Shown one piece after another: positions 1 through 10,790 of a stretch of DNA of 64,000 nt. Source of the DNA: Nansenia antarctica (lineage: Eukaryota; Chordata; Actinopteri; Argentiniformes; Microstomatidae); assembly GCA_963989245.1 (NCBI GenBank), contig OZ022341.1, positions 54,423,496 through 54,487,495 of the forward strand. Reading direction: 5' to 3'. The notes beneath the pieces were generated by a model that was not told where the DNA came from, did not search any database, and saw only the letters and a program-made list of their open reading frames with translations. The number at the start of each line of letters is the position of its first letter. The stretch's first letter is position 1. A program made the translations under genes and the position numbers.

Positions 1-300
1 TCTACACATGTGATTTAAGAAGTAGATACAGTGTTCACCACATGTGACCGATGTGACATCCTGAACTTGTTTGTCTGATAAATGTATCTCATCACATGAC
101 ATGTTTAAAAAGTCATAAATCGATTTAGGAAATATTGAATGATTTGGAGCATTTCCAAAACTGTCAAAAAAACACCCAACTCTCTCCAATATATAAACTG
201 CCAGCCAATGCTCTCCAGGCTGGTCAGAGGGGTGTGTGTTAATTATCATAGCACTAGGTCTTATTTGTAGAGGTTGCTGGGGCAGTTTATCACAAGCCAA
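1..300 (-). CDS. Adenain-like protease fragment, cut by window edge
   Basis: N-terminal 100 codons only (residues 1-100), identical to the reference copy. His31, Asp46, Gln80 and Cys91 are all inside the window. The rest lies beyond the left edge. Confidence 0.65.
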   Translation of the reverse strand, partial: MACDKLPQQPLQIRPSAMIINTHPSDQPGEHWLAVYILERVGCFFDSFGNAPNHSIFPKSIYDFLNMSCDEIHLSDKQVQDVTSVTCGEHCIYFLNHMCR

Positions 301-336
301 AACACCTGGCTGTCAGTTCCACAGTATTCATGATGC

Positions 337-771
337 TTAATAGTAATCAACTAAAACCTGTCTGCGATGGGACACTTCAATCATACTATCATATACCGCA
401 TAAATTATTAGATTGATGGTATTAGGCAGCGGGTTCCTGAAACGTGTCTCCAGGCGTATGTTACCACTCTTGATCAATGATAGATGCTGACTATTATCCT
501 CGTCAGGTGTCAGATTAAATGCATAAAGAGTGTACCCTCTCAGGAAATCGTTTCGATCAATGGCCATAGCACTGTTCTTTAAATGTCTCCCTGTTGATAA
601 CACCAGTTGATAGAATTCACGAGTTACGCAACCATTAGGGAAGTCCGGTTGTAATGGTTTGGTGGGGAACTGGACACCGTCAACATATATTGCCAGATAT
701 TCTAGATTATAATTCTTAAAATTGAATGGGTTCTTGCCATAGTCGCCCGTAAAAGAGTCATTATCAACCAT
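337..771 (-). CDS. Hexon-like capsid C-terminal fragment
   Basis: Protein identical to the reference capsid copy at 42582-43016. Its protease partner in the same unit is the one cut by the window edge. Confidence 0.62.
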   Translation of the reverse strand: MVDNDSFTGDYGKNPFNFKNYNLEYLAIYVDGVQFPTKPLQPDFPNGCVTREFYQLVLSTGRHLKNSAMAIDRNDFLRGYTLYAFNLTPDEDNSQHLSLIKSGNIRLETRFRNPLPNTINLIIYAVYDSMIEVSHRRQVLVDYY

Positions 772-895
772 CGCTACCACCACAGACTATGTTATTGTTT
801 GACTAAAACCCCTTGCTTGACTAAATAAAAATGATTGTAATGATACATGAACTCTGATAATTTATTTGACCAACATTTTATTGACTTGCACAATC

Positions 896-1345
896 TTACA
901 CAATTGTCTGAACATGTTGAACACAACTAAACACATTATGAACACACACACACGGTTGCAACTTTTTCACAAAACGTGTTACCATTGTGTCATTTTTAAA
1001 CAGATTAGAAGAATATTTAGATATCAACATATCATAGGTGATGCCTCTACACATGTGATTTAAGAAGTAGATACAGTGTTCACCACATGTGACCGATGTG
1101 ACATCCTGAACTTGTTTGTCTGATAAATGTATCTCATCACATGACATGTTTAAAAAGTCATAAATCGATTTAGGAAATATTGAATGATTTGGAGCATTTC
1201 CAAAACTGTCAAAAAAACACCCAACTCTCTCCAATATATAAACTGCCAGCCAATGCTCTCCAGGCTGGTCAGAGGGGTGTGTGTTAATTATCATAGCACT
1301 AGGTCTTATTTGTAGAGGTTGCTGGGGCAGTTTATCACAAGCCAA
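896..1345 (-). CDS. Adenain-like protease, (GT)6 form
   Basis: Identical to the reference protease at 43053-43502 (149 residues, six-repeat C-terminus). Confidence 0.68.
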   Translation of the reverse strand: MACDKLPQQPLQIRPSAMIINTHPSDQPGEHWLAVYILERVGCFFDSFGNAPNHSIFPKSIYDFLNMSCDEIHLSDKQVQDVTSVTCGEHCIYFLNHMCRGITYDMLISKYSSNLFKNDTMVTRFVKKLQPCVCVHNVFSCVQHVQTIV

Positions 1346-1381
1346 AACACCTGGCTGTCAGTTCCACAGTATTCATGATGC

Positions 1382-1816
1382 TTAATAGTAATCAACTAAA
1401 ACCTGTCTGCGATGGGACACTTCAATCATACTATCATATACCGCATAAATTATTAGATTGATGGTATTAGGCAGCGGGTTCCTGAAACGTGTCTCCAGGC
1501 GTATGTTACCACTCTTGATCAATGATAGATGCTGACTATTATCCTCGTCAGGTGTCAGATTAAATGCATAAAGAGTGTACCCTCTCAGGAAATCGTTTCG
1601 ATCAATGGCCATAGCACTGTTCTTTAAATGTCTCCCTGTTGATAACACCAGTTGATAGAATTCACGAGTTACGCAACCATTAGGGAAGTCCGGTTGTAAT
1701 GGTTTGGTGGGGAACTGGACACCGTCAACATATATTGCCAGATATTCTAGATTATAATTCTTAAAATTGAATGGGTTCTTGCCATAGTCGCCCGTAAAAG
1801 AGTCATTATCAACCAT
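1382..1816 (-). CDS. Hexon-like capsid C-terminal fragment
   Basis: Protein identical to the reference capsid copy. Its stop is 36 bp from the start limit of the 896-1345 protease. Confidence 0.62.
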   Translation of the reverse strand: MVDNDSFTGDYGKNPFNFKNYNLEYLAIYVDGVQFPTKPLQPDFPNGCVTREFYQLVLSTGRHLKNSAMAIDRNDFLRGYTLYAFNLTPDEDNSQHLSLIKSGNIRLETRFRNPLPNTINLIIYAVYDSMIEVSHRRQVLVDYY

Positions 1817-1906
1817 CGCTACCACCACAGACTATGTTATTGTTTGACTAAAACCCCTTGCTTGACTAAATAAAAATGATTGTAATGATACATGAACTCT
1901 GATAAT

Positions 1907-2392
1907 TTATTTGACCAACATTTTATTGACTTGCACAATCTTACACAATTGTCTGAACATGTTGAACACAACTAAACACATTATGAACACACACACACAC
2001 GGTTGCAACTTTTTCACAAAACGTGTTACCATTGTGTCATTTTTAAACAGATTAGAAGAATATTTAGATATCAACATATCATAGGTGATGCCTCTACACA
2101 TGTGATTTAAGAAGTAGATACAGTGTTCACCACATGTGACCGATGTGACATCCTGAACTTGTTTGTCTGATAAATGTATCTCATCACATGACATGTTTAA
2201 AAAGTCATAAATCGATTTAGGAAATATTGAATGATTTGGAGCATTTCCAAAACTGTCAAAAAAACACCCAACTCTCTCCAATATATAAACTGCCAGCCAA
2301 TGCTCTCCAGGCTGGTCAGAGGGGTGTGTGTTAATTATCATAGCACTAGGTCTTATTTGTAGAGGTTGCTGGGGCAGTTTATCACAAGCCAA
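1907..2392 (-). CDS. Adenain-like protease, (GT)7 form
   Basis: Seven GT repeats shift the frame after residue 135 and give the 161-residue C-terminus. The catalytic part is unchanged. Confidence 0.68.
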   Translation of the reverse strand: MACDKLPQQPLQIRPSAMIINTHPSDQPGEHWLAVYILERVGCFFDSFGNAPNHSIFPKSIYDFLNMSCDEIHLSDKQVQDVTSVTCGEHCIYFLNHMCRGITYDMLISKYSSNLFKNDTMVTRFVKKLQPCVCVFIMCLVVFNMFRQLCKIVQVNKMLVK

Positions 2393-2428
2393 AACACCTG
2401 GCTGTCAGTTCCACAGTATTCATGATGC

Positions 2429-2863
2429 TTAATAGTAATCAACTAAAACCTGTCTGCGATGGGACACTTCAATCATACTATCATATACCGCATAAATTAT
2501 TAGATTGATGGTATTAGGCAGCGGGTTCCTGAAACGTGTCTCCAGGCGTATGTTACCACTCTTGATCAATGATAGATGCTGACTATTATCCTCGTCAGGT
2601 GTCAGATTAAATGCATAAAGAGTGTACCCTCTCAGGAAATCGTTTCGATCAATGGCCATAGCACTGTTCTTTAAATGTCTCCCTGTTGATAACACCAGTT
2701 GATAGAATTCACGAGTTACGCAACCATTAGGGAAGTCCGGTTGTAATGGTTTGGTGGGGAACTGGACACCGTCAACATATATTGCCAGATATTCTAGATT
2801 ATAATTCTTAAAATTGAATGGGTTCTTGCCATAGTCGCCCGTAAAAGAGTCATTATCAACCAT
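2429..2863 (-). CDS. Hexon-like capsid C-terminal fragment
   Basis: Protein identical to the reference capsid copy. Confidence 0.62.
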   Translation of the reverse strand: MVDNDSFTGDYGKNPFNFKNYNLEYLAIYVDGVQFPTKPLQPDFPNGCVTREFYQLVLSTGRHLKNSAMAIDRNDFLRGYTLYAFNLTPDEDNSQHLSLIKSGNIRLETRFRNPLPNTINLIIYAVYDSMIEVSHRRQVLVDYY

Positions 2864-2953
2864 CGCTACCACCACAGACTATGTTATTGTTTGACTAAAA
2901 CCCCTTGCTTGACTAAATAAAAATGATTGTAATGATACATGAACTCTGATAAT

Positions 2954-3439
2954 TTATTTGACCAACATTTTATTGACTTGCACAATCTTACACAATTGTC
3001 TGAACATGTTGAACACAACTAAACACATTATGAACACACACACACACGGTTGCAACTTTTTCACAAAACGTGTTACCATTGTGTCATTTTTAAACAGATT
3101 AGAAGAATATTTAGATATCAACATATCATAGGTGATGCCTCTACACATGTGATTTAAGAAGTAGATACAGTGTTCACCACATGTGACCGATGTGACATCC
3201 TGAACTTGTTTGTCTGATAAATGTATCTCATCACATGACATGTTTAAAAAGTCATAAATCGATTTAGGAAATATTGAATGATTTGGAGCATTTCCAAAAC
3301 TGTCAAAAAAACACCCAACTCTCTCCAATATATAAACTGCCAGCCAATGCTCTCCAGGCTGGTCAGAGGGGTGTGTGTTAATTATCATAGCACTAGGTCT
3401 TATTTGTAGAGGTTGCTGGGGCAGTTTATCACAAGCCAA
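2954..3439 (-). CDS. Adenain-like protease, (GT)7 form
   Basis: 161-residue form, the same protein as the 1907-2392 copy. Confidence 0.68.
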   Translation of the reverse strand: MACDKLPQQPLQIRPSAMIINTHPSDQPGEHWLAVYILERVGCFFDSFGNAPNHSIFPKSIYDFLNMSCDEIHLSDKQVQDVTSVTCGEHCIYFLNHMCRGITYDMLISKYSSNLFKNDTMVTRFVKKLQPCVCVFIMCLVVFNMFRQLCKIVQVNKMLVK

Positions 3440-3475
3440 AACACCTGGCTGTCAGTTCCACAGTATTCATGATGC

Positions 3476-3910
3476 TTAATAGTAATCAACTAAAACCTGT
3501 CTGCGATGGGACACTTCAATCATACTATCATATACCGCATAAATTATTAGATTGATGGTATTAGGCAGCGGGTTCCTGAAACGTGTCTCCAGGCGTATGT
3601 TACCACTCTTGATCAATGATAGATGCTGACTATTATCCTCGTCAGGTGTCAGATTAAATGCATAAAGAGTGTACCCTCTCAGGAAATCGTTTCGATCAAT
3701 GGCCATAGCACTGTTCTTTAAATGTCTCCCTGTTGATAACACCAGTTGATAGAATTCACGAGTTACGCAACCATTAGGGAAGTCCGGTTGTAATGGTTTG
3801 GTGGGGAACTGGACACCGTCAACATATATTGCCAGATATTCTAGATTATAATTCTTAAAATTGAATGGGTTCTTGCCATAGTCGCCCGTAAAAGAGTCAT
3901 TATCAACCAT
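3476..3910 (-). CDS. Hexon-like capsid C-terminal fragment
   Basis: Protein identical to the reference capsid copy. Confidence 0.62.
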   Translation of the reverse strand: MVDNDSFTGDYGKNPFNFKNYNLEYLAIYVDGVQFPTKPLQPDFPNGCVTREFYQLVLSTGRHLKNSAMAIDRNDFLRGYTLYAFNLTPDEDNSQHLSLIKSGNIRLETRFRNPLPNTINLIIYAVYDSMIEVSHRRQVLVDYY

Positions 3911-4034
3911 CGCTACCACCACAGACTATGTTATTGTTTGACTAAAACCCCTTGCTTGACTAAATAAAAATGATTGTAATGATACATGAACTCTGATAAT
4001 TTATTTGACCAACATTTTATTGACTTGCACAATC

Positions 4035-4482
4035 TTACACAATTGTCTGAACATGTTGAACACAACTAAACACATTATGAACACACACACACGGTTGCAA
4101 CTTTTTCACAAAACGTGTTACCATTGTGTCATTTTTAAACAGATTAGAAGAATATTTAGATATCAACATATCATAGGTGATGCCTAAACATGTGATTTAA
4201 GAAGTAGATACAGTGTTCACCACATGTGACCGATGTGACATCCTGAACTTGTTTGTCTGATAAATGTATCTCATCACATGACATGTTTAAAAAGTCATAA
4301 ATCGATTTAGGAAATATTGAATGATTTGGAGCATTTCCAAAACTGTCAAAAAAACACCCAACTCTCTCCAATATATAAACTGCCAGCCAATGCTCTCCAG
4401 GCTGGTCAGAGGGGTGTGTGTTAATTATCATAGCACTAGGTCTTATTTGTAGAGGTTGCTGGGGCAGTTTATCACAAGCCAA
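4035..4482 (-). pseudogene. Adenain-like protease, frameshifted near the C-terminus
   Basis: A net 2-bp loss with a local substitution near 4185-4192 changes the frame after residue 98. Translation then ends at 4171, giving 103 residues. His31, Asp46, Gln80 and Cys91 are kept, but the conserved C-terminal third is lost. This also makes the local period 1043 bp. Confidence 0.75.
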
Positions 4483-4518
4483 AACACCTGGCTGTCAGTT
4501 CCACAGTATTCATGATGC

Positions 4519-4953
4519 TTAATAGTAATCAACTAAAACCTGTCTGCGATGGGACACTACAATCATACTATCATATACCGCATAAATTATTAGATTGATG
4601 GTATTAGGCAGCGGGTTCCTGAAACGTGTCTCCAGGCGTATGTTACCACTCTTGATCAATGATAGATGCTGACTATTATCCTCGTCAGGTGTCAGATTAA
4701 ATGCATAAAGAGTGTACCCTCTCAGGAAATCGTTTCGATCAATGGCCATAGCACTGTTCTTTAAATGTCTCCCTGTTGATAACACCAGTTGATAGAATTC
4801 ACGAGTTACGCAACCATTAGGGAAGTCCGGTTGTAATGGTTTGGTGGGGAACTGGACACCGTCAACATATATTGCCAGATATTCTAGATTATAATTCTTA
4901 AAATTGAATGGGTTCTTGCCATAGTCGCCCGTAAAAGAGTCATTATCAACCAT
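4519..4953 (-). CDS. Hexon-like capsid C-terminal fragment, E132V
   Basis: One missense difference from the reference, Glu132 to Val near the C-terminus. It is the only copy with this change and sits in the same unit as the frameshifted protease. Confidence 0.62.
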   Translation of the reverse strand: MVDNDSFTGDYGKNPFNFKNYNLEYLAIYVDGVQFPTKPLQPDFPNGCVTREFYQLVLSTGRHLKNSAMAIDRNDFLRGYTLYAFNLTPDEDNSQHLSLIKSGNIRLETRFRNPLPNTINLIIYAVYDSMIVVSHRRQVLVDYY

Positions 4954-5077
4954 CGCTACCACCACAGACTATGTTATTGTTTGACTAAAACCCCTTGCTT
5001 GACTAAATAAAAATGATTGTAATGATACATGAACTCTGATAATTTATTTGACCAACATTTTATTGACTTGCACAATC

Positions 5078-5527
5078 TTACACAATTGTCTGAACATGTT
5101 GAACACAACTAAACACATTATGAACACACACACACGGTTGCAACTTTTTCACAAAACGTGTTACCATTGTGTCATTTTTAAACAGATTAGAAGAATATTT
5201 AGATATCAACATATCATAGGTGATGCCTCTACACATGTGATTTAAGAAGTAGATACAGTGTTCACCACATGTGACCGATGTGACATCCTGAACTTGTTTG
5301 TCTGATAAATGTATCTCATCACATGACATGTTTAAAAAGTCATAAATCGATTTAGGAAATATTGAATGATTTGGAGCATTTCCAAAACTGTCAAAAAAAC
5401 ACCCAACTCTCTCCAATATATAAACTGCCAGCCAATGCTCTCCAGGCTGGTCAGAGGGGTGTGTGTTAATTATCATAGCACTAGGTCTTATTTGTAGAGG
5501 TTGCTGGGGCAGTTTATCACAAGCCAA
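5078..5527 (-). CDS. Adenain-like protease, (GT)6 form
   Basis: Identical to the reference protease. Confidence 0.68.
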   Translation of the reverse strand: MACDKLPQQPLQIRPSAMIINTHPSDQPGEHWLAVYILERVGCFFDSFGNAPNHSIFPKSIYDFLNMSCDEIHLSDKQVQDVTSVTCGEHCIYFLNHMCRGITYDMLISKYSSNLFKNDTMVTRFVKKLQPCVCVHNVFSCVQHVQTIV

Positions 5528-5563
5528 AACACCTGGCTGTCAGTTCCACAGTATTCATGATGC

Positions 5564-5998
5564 TTAATAGTAATCAACTAAAACCTGTCTGCGATGGGAC
5601 ACTTCAATCATACTATCATATACCGCATAAATTATTAGATTGATGGTATTAGGCAGCGGGTTCCTGAAACGTGTCTCCAGGCGTATGTTACCACTCTTGA
5701 TCAATGATAGATGCTGACTATTATCCTCGTCAGGTGTCAGATTAAATGCATAAAGAGTGTACCCTCTCAGGAAATCGTTTCGATCAATGGCCATAGCACT
5801 GTTCTTTAAATGTCTCCCTGTTGATAACACCAGTTGATAGAATTCACGAGTTACGCAACCATTAGGGAAGTCCGGTTGTAATGGTTTGGTGGGGAACTGG
5901 ACACCGTCAACATATATTGCCAGATATTCTAGATTATAATTCTTAAAATTGAATGGGTTCTTGCCATAGTCGCCCGTAAAAGAGTCATTATCAACCAT
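5564..5998 (-). CDS. Hexon-like capsid C-terminal fragment
   Basis: Protein identical to the reference capsid copy. Confidence 0.62.
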   Translation of the reverse strand: MVDNDSFTGDYGKNPFNFKNYNLEYLAIYVDGVQFPTKPLQPDFPNGCVTREFYQLVLSTGRHLKNSAMAIDRNDFLRGYTLYAFNLTPDEDNSQHLSLIKSGNIRLETRFRNPLPNTINLIIYAVYDSMIEVSHRRQVLVDYY

Positions 5999-6122
5999 CG
6001 CTACCACCACAGACTATGTTATTGTTTGACTAAAACCCCTTGCTTGACTAAATAAAAATGATTGTAATGATACATGAACTCTGATAATTTATTTGACCAA
6101 CATTTTATTGACTTGCACAATC

Positions 6123-6572
6123 TTACACAATTGTCTGAACATGTTGAACACAACTAAACACATTATGAACACACACACACGGTTGCAACTTTTTCACAAA
6201 ACGTGTTACCATTGTGTCATTTTTAAACAGATTAGAAGAATATTTAGATATCAACATATCATAGGTGATGCCTCTACACATGTGATTTAAGAAGTAGATA
6301 CAGTGTTCACCACATGTGACCGATGTGACATCCTGAACTTGTTTGTCTGATAAATGTATCTCATCACATGACATGTTTAAAAAGTCATAAATCGATTTAG
6401 GAAATATTGAATGATTTGGAGCATTTCCAAAACTGTCAAAAAAACACCCAACTCTCTCCAATATATAAACTGCCAGCCAATGCTCTCCAGGCTGGTCAGA
6501 GGGGTGTGTGTTAATTATCATAGCACTAGGTCTTATTTGTAGAGGTTGCTGGGGCAGTTTATCACAAGCCAA
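6123..6572 (-). CDS. Adenain-like protease, (GT)6 form
   Basis: Identical to the reference protease. Confidence 0.68.
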   Translation of the reverse strand: MACDKLPQQPLQIRPSAMIINTHPSDQPGEHWLAVYILERVGCFFDSFGNAPNHSIFPKSIYDFLNMSCDEIHLSDKQVQDVTSVTCGEHCIYFLNHMCRGITYDMLISKYSSNLFKNDTMVTRFVKKLQPCVCVHNVFSCVQHVQTIV

Positions 6573-6608
6573 AACACCTGGCTGTCAGTTCCACAGTATT
6601 CATGATGC

Positions 6609-7043
6609 TTAATAGTAATCAACTAAAACCTGTCTGCGATGGGACACTTCAATCATACTATCATATACCGCATAAATTATTAGATTGATGGTATTAGGCA
6701 GCGGGTTCCTGAAACGTGTCTCCAGGCGTATGTTACCACTCTTGATCAATGATAGATGCTGACTATTATCCTCGTCAGGTGTCAGATTAAATGCATAAAG
6801 AGTGTACCCTCTCAGGAAATCGTTTCGATCAATGGCCATAGCACTGTTCTTTAAATGTCTCCCTGTTGATAACACCAGTTGATAGAATTCACGAGTTACG
6901 CAACCATTAGGGAAGTCCGGTTGTAATGGTTTGGTGGGGAACTGGACACCGTCAACATATATTGCCAGATATTCTAGATTATAATTCTTAAAATTGAATG
7001 GGTTCTTGCCATAGTCGCCCGTAAAAGAGTCATTATCAACCAT
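6609..7043 (-). CDS. Hexon-like capsid C-terminal fragment
   Basis: Protein identical to the reference capsid copy. Confidence 0.62.
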   Translation of the reverse strand: MVDNDSFTGDYGKNPFNFKNYNLEYLAIYVDGVQFPTKPLQPDFPNGCVTREFYQLVLSTGRHLKNSAMAIDRNDFLRGYTLYAFNLTPDEDNSQHLSLIKSGNIRLETRFRNPLPNTINLIIYAVYDSMIEVSHRRQVLVDYY

Positions 7044-7133
7044 CGCTACCACCACAGACTATGTTATTGTTTGACTAAAACCCCTTGCTTGACTAAATAA
7101 AAATGATTGTAATGATACATGAACTCTGATAAT

Positions 7134-7619
7134 TTATTTGACCAACATTTTATTGACTTGCACAATCTTACACAATTGTCTGAACATGTTGAACACAACT
7201 AAACACATTATGAACACACACACACACGGTTGCAACTTTTTCACAAAACGTGTTACCATTGTGTCATTTTTAAACAGATTAGAAGAATATTTAGATATCA
7301 ACATATCATAGGTGATGCCTCTACACATGTGATTTAAGAAGTAGATACAGTGTTCACCACATGTGACCGATGTGACATCCTGAACTTGTTTGTCTGATAA
7401 ATGTATCTCATCACATGACATGTTTAAAAAGTCATAAATCGATTTAGGAAATATTGAATGATTTGGAGCATTTCCAAAACTGTCAAAAAAACACCCAACT
7501 CTCTCCAATATATAAACTGCCAGCCAATGCTCTCCAGGCTGGTCAGAGGGGTGTGTGTTAATTATCATAGCACTAGGTCTTATTTGTAGAGGTTGCTGGG
7601 GCAGTTTATCACAAGCCAA
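7134..7619 (-). CDS. Adenain-like protease, (GT)7 form
   Basis: 161-residue form, otherwise unchanged. Confidence 0.68.
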   Translation of the reverse strand: MACDKLPQQPLQIRPSAMIINTHPSDQPGEHWLAVYILERVGCFFDSFGNAPNHSIFPKSIYDFLNMSCDEIHLSDKQVQDVTSVTCGEHCIYFLNHMCRGITYDMLISKYSSNLFKNDTMVTRFVKKLQPCVCVFIMCLVVFNMFRQLCKIVQVNKMLVK

Positions 7620-7655
7620 AACACCTGGCTGTCAGTTCCACAGTATTCATGATGC

Positions 7656-8090
7656 TTAATAGTAATCAACTAAAACCTGTCTGCGATGGGACACTTCAAT
7701 CATACTATCATATACCGCATAAATTATTAGATTGATGGTATTAGGCAGCGGGTTCCTGAAACGTGTCTCCAGGCGTATGTTACCACTCTTGATCAATGAT
7801 AGATGCTGACTATTATCCTCGTCAGGTGTCAGATTAAATGCATAAAGAGTGTACCCTCTCAGGAAATCGTTTCGGTCAATGGCCATAGCACTGTTCTTTA
7901 AATGTCTCCCTGTTGATAACACCAGTTGATAGAATTCACGAGTTACGCAACCATTAGGGAAGTCCGGTTGTAATGGTTTGGTGGGGAACTGGACACCGTC
8001 AACATATATTGCCAGATATTCTAGATTATAATTCTTAAAATTGAATGGGTTCTTGCCATAGTCGCCCGTAAAAGAGTCATTATCAACCAT
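7656..8090 (-). CDS. Hexon-like capsid C-terminal fragment, silent D72 variant
   Basis: Protein identical to the reference, but the Asp72 codon is GAC instead of GAT (position 7875). The same silent change occurs only in the 12887 copy, five units away, and marks the start of the duplicated block. Confidence 0.62.
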   Translation of the reverse strand: MVDNDSFTGDYGKNPFNFKNYNLEYLAIYVDGVQFPTKPLQPDFPNGCVTREFYQLVLSTGRHLKNSAMAIDRNDFLRGYTLYAFNLTPDEDNSQHLSLIKSGNIRLETRFRNPLPNTINLIIYAVYDSMIEVSHRRQVLVDYY

Positions 8091-8214
8091 CGCTACCACC
8101 ACAGACTATGTTATTGTTTGACTAAAACCCCTTGCTTGACTAAATAAAAATGATTGTAATGATACATGAACTCTGATAATTTATTTGACCAACATTTTAT
8201 TGACTTGCACAATC

Positions 8215-8664
8215 TTACACAATTGTCTGAACATGTTGAACACAACTAAACACATTATGAACACACACACACGGTTGCAACTTGTTCACAAAACGTGTTA
8301 CCATTGTGTCATTTTTAAACAGATTAGAAGAATATTTAGATATCAACATATCATAGGTGATGCCTCTACACATGTGATTTAAGAAGTAGATACAGTGTTC
8401 ACCACATGTGACCGATGTGACATCCTGAACTTGTTTGTCTGATAAATGTATCTCATCACATGACATGTTTAAAAAGTCATAAATCGATTTAGGAAATATT
8501 GAATGATTTGGAGCATTTCCAAAACTGTCAAAAAAACACCCAACTCTCTCCAATATATAAACTGCCAGCCAATGCTCTCCAGGCTGGTCAGAGGGGTGTG
8601 TGTTAATTATCATAGCACTAGGTCTTATTTGTAGAGGTTGCTGGGGCAGTTTATCACAAGCCAA
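8215..8664 (-). CDS. Adenain-like protease, (GT)6 form, K127N
   Basis: 149-residue form with Lys127 to Asn. First of a doublet with the 9260 copy. Residue 127 lies after the catalytic residues, just before the GT tract. Confidence 0.68.
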   Translation of the reverse strand: MACDKLPQQPLQIRPSAMIINTHPSDQPGEHWLAVYILERVGCFFDSFGNAPNHSIFPKSIYDFLNMSCDEIHLSDKQVQDVTSVTCGEHCIYFLNHMCRGITYDMLISKYSSNLFKNDTMVTRFVNKLQPCVCVHNVFSCVQHVQTIV

Positions 8665-8700
8665 AACACCTGGCTGTCAGTTCCACAGTATTCATGATGC

Positions 8701-9135
8701 TTAATAGTAATCAACTAAAACCTGTCTGCGATGGGACACTTCAATCATACTATCATATACCGCATAAATTATTAGATTGATGGTATTAGGCAGCGGGTTC
8801 CTGAAACGTGTCTCCAGGCGTATGTTACCACTCTTGATCAATGATAGATGCTGACTATTATCCTCGTCAGGTGTCAGATTAAATGCATAAAGAGTGTACC
8901 CTCTCAGGAAATCGTTTCGATCAATGGCCATAGCACTGTTCTTTAAATGTCTCCCTGTTGATAACACCAGTTGATAGAATTCACGAGTTACGCAACCATT
9001 AGGGAAGTCCGGTTGTAATGGTTTGGTGGGGAACTGGACACCGTCAACATATATTGCCAGATATTCTAGATTATAATTCTTAAAATTGAATGGGTTCTTG
9101 CCATAGTCGCCCGTAAAAGAGTCATTATCAACCAT
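8701..9135 (-). CDS. Hexon-like capsid C-terminal fragment
   Basis: Protein identical to the reference capsid copy. It lies between the two K127N proteases. Confidence 0.62.
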   Translation of the reverse strand: MVDNDSFTGDYGKNPFNFKNYNLEYLAIYVDGVQFPTKPLQPDFPNGCVTREFYQLVLSTGRHLKNSAMAIDRNDFLRGYTLYAFNLTPDEDNSQHLSLIKSGNIRLETRFRNPLPNTINLIIYAVYDSMIEVSHRRQVLVDYY

Positions 9136-9259
9136 CGCTACCACCACAGACTATGTTATTGTTTGACTAAAACCCCTTGCTTGACTAAATAAAAATGATT
9201 GTAATGATACATGAACTCTGATAATTTATTTGACCAACATTTTATTGACTTGCACAATC

Positions 9260-9709
9260 TTACACAATTGTCTGAACATGTTGAACACAACTAAACACAT
9301 TATGAACACACACACACGGTTGCAACTTGTTCACAAAACGTGTTACCATTGTGTCATTTTTAAACAGATTAGAAGAATATTTAGATATCAACATATCATA
9401 GGTGATGCCTCTACACATGTGATTTAAGAAGTAGATACAGTGTTCACCACATGTGACCGATGTGACATCCTGAACTTGTTTGTCTGATAAATGTATCTCA
9501 TCACATGACATGTTTAAAAAGTCATAAATCGATTTAGGAAATATTGAATGATTTGGAGCATTTCCAAAACTGTCAAAAAAACACCCAACTCTCTCCAATA
9601 TATAAACTGCCAGCCAATGCTCTCCAGGCTGGTCAGAGGGGTGTGTGTTAATTATCATAGCACTAGGTCTTATTTGTAGAGGTTGCTGGGGCAGTTTATC
9701 ACAAGCCAA
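9260..9709 (-). CDS. Adenain-like protease, (GT)6 form, K127N
   Basis: Same protein as the 8215 copy, forming an adjacent pair that suggests a single-unit duplication. Confidence 0.68.
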   Translation of the reverse strand: MACDKLPQQPLQIRPSAMIINTHPSDQPGEHWLAVYILERVGCFFDSFGNAPNHSIFPKSIYDFLNMSCDEIHLSDKQVQDVTSVTCGEHCIYFLNHMCRGITYDMLISKYSSNLFKNDTMVTRFVNKLQPCVCVHNVFSCVQHVQTIV

Positions 9710-9745
9710 AACACCTGGCTGTCAGTTCCACAGTATTCATGATGC

Positions 9746-10180
9746 TTAATAGTAATCAACTAAAACCTGTCTGCGATGGGACACTTCAATCATACTATCA
9801 TATACCGCATAAATTATTAGATTGATGGTATTAGGCAGCGGGTTCCTGAAACGTGTCTCCAGGCGTATGTTACCACTCTTGATCAATGATAGATGCTGAC
9901 TATTATCCTCGTCAGGTGTCAGATTAAATGCATAAAGAGTGTACCCTCTCAGGAAATCGTTTCGATCAATGGCCATAGCACTGTTCTTTAAATGTCTCCC
10001 TGTTGATAACACCAGTTGATAGAATTCACGAGTTACGCAACCATTAGGGAAGTCCGGTTGTAATGGTTTGGTGGGGAACTGGACACCGTCAACATATATT
10101 GCCAGATATTCTAGATTATAATTCTTAAAATTGAATGGGTTCTTGCCATAGTCGCCCGTAAAAGAGTCATTATCAACCAT
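9746..10180 (-). CDS. Hexon-like capsid C-terminal fragment
   Basis: Protein identical to the reference capsid copy. Confidence 0.62.
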   Translation of the reverse strand: MVDNDSFTGDYGKNPFNFKNYNLEYLAIYVDGVQFPTKPLQPDFPNGCVTREFYQLVLSTGRHLKNSAMAIDRNDFLRGYTLYAFNLTPDEDNSQHLSLIKSGNIRLETRFRNPLPNTINLIIYAVYDSMIEVSHRRQVLVDYY

Positions 10181-10304
10181 CGCTACCACCACAGACTATG
10201 TTATTGTTTGACTAAAACCCCTTGCTTGACTAAATAAAAATGATTGTAATGATACATGAACTCTGATAATTTATTTGACCAACATTTTATTGACTTGCAC
10301 AATC

Positions 10305-10754
10305 TTACACAATTGTCTGAACATGTTGAACACAACTAAACACATTATGAACACACACACACGGTTGCAACTTTTTCACAAAACGTGTTACCATTGTGTC
10401 ATTTTTAAACAGATTAGAAGAATATTTAGATATCAACATATCATAGGTGATGCCTCTACACATGTGATTTAAGAAGTAGATACAGTGTTCACCACATGTG
10501 ACCGATGTGACATCCTGAACTTGTTTGTCTGATAAATGTATCTCATCACATGACATGTTTAAAAAGTCATAAATCGATTTAGGAAATATTGAATGATTTG
10601 GAGCATTTCCAAAACTGTCAAAAAAACACCCAACTCTCTCCAATATATAAACTGCCAGCCAATGCTCTCCAGGCTGGTCAGAGGGGTGTGTGTTAATTAT
10701 CATAGCACTAGGTCTTATTTGTAGAGGTTGCTGGGGCAGTTTATCACAAGCCAA
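10305..10754 (-). CDS. Adenain-like protease, (GT)6 form
   Basis: Identical to the reference protease. Confidence 0.68.
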   Translation of the reverse strand: MACDKLPQQPLQIRPSAMIINTHPSDQPGEHWLAVYILERVGCFFDSFGNAPNHSIFPKSIYDFLNMSCDEIHLSDKQVQDVTSVTCGEHCIYFLNHMCRGITYDMLISKYSSNLFKNDTMVTRFVKKLQPCVCVHNVFSCVQHVQTIV

Positions 10755-10790
10755 AACACCTGGCTGTCAGTTCCACAGTATTCATGATGC

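Noticed and set aside
866..1063. 65-codon open frame on the strand opposite the protease, repeated in most units with six GT repeats (also 43335-43532 minus and many others)
   Set aside because: It lies antisense to the protease C-terminus and runs through the GT tract and the 3' non-coding part. It is present only because the protease sequence is copied. No family resemblance.
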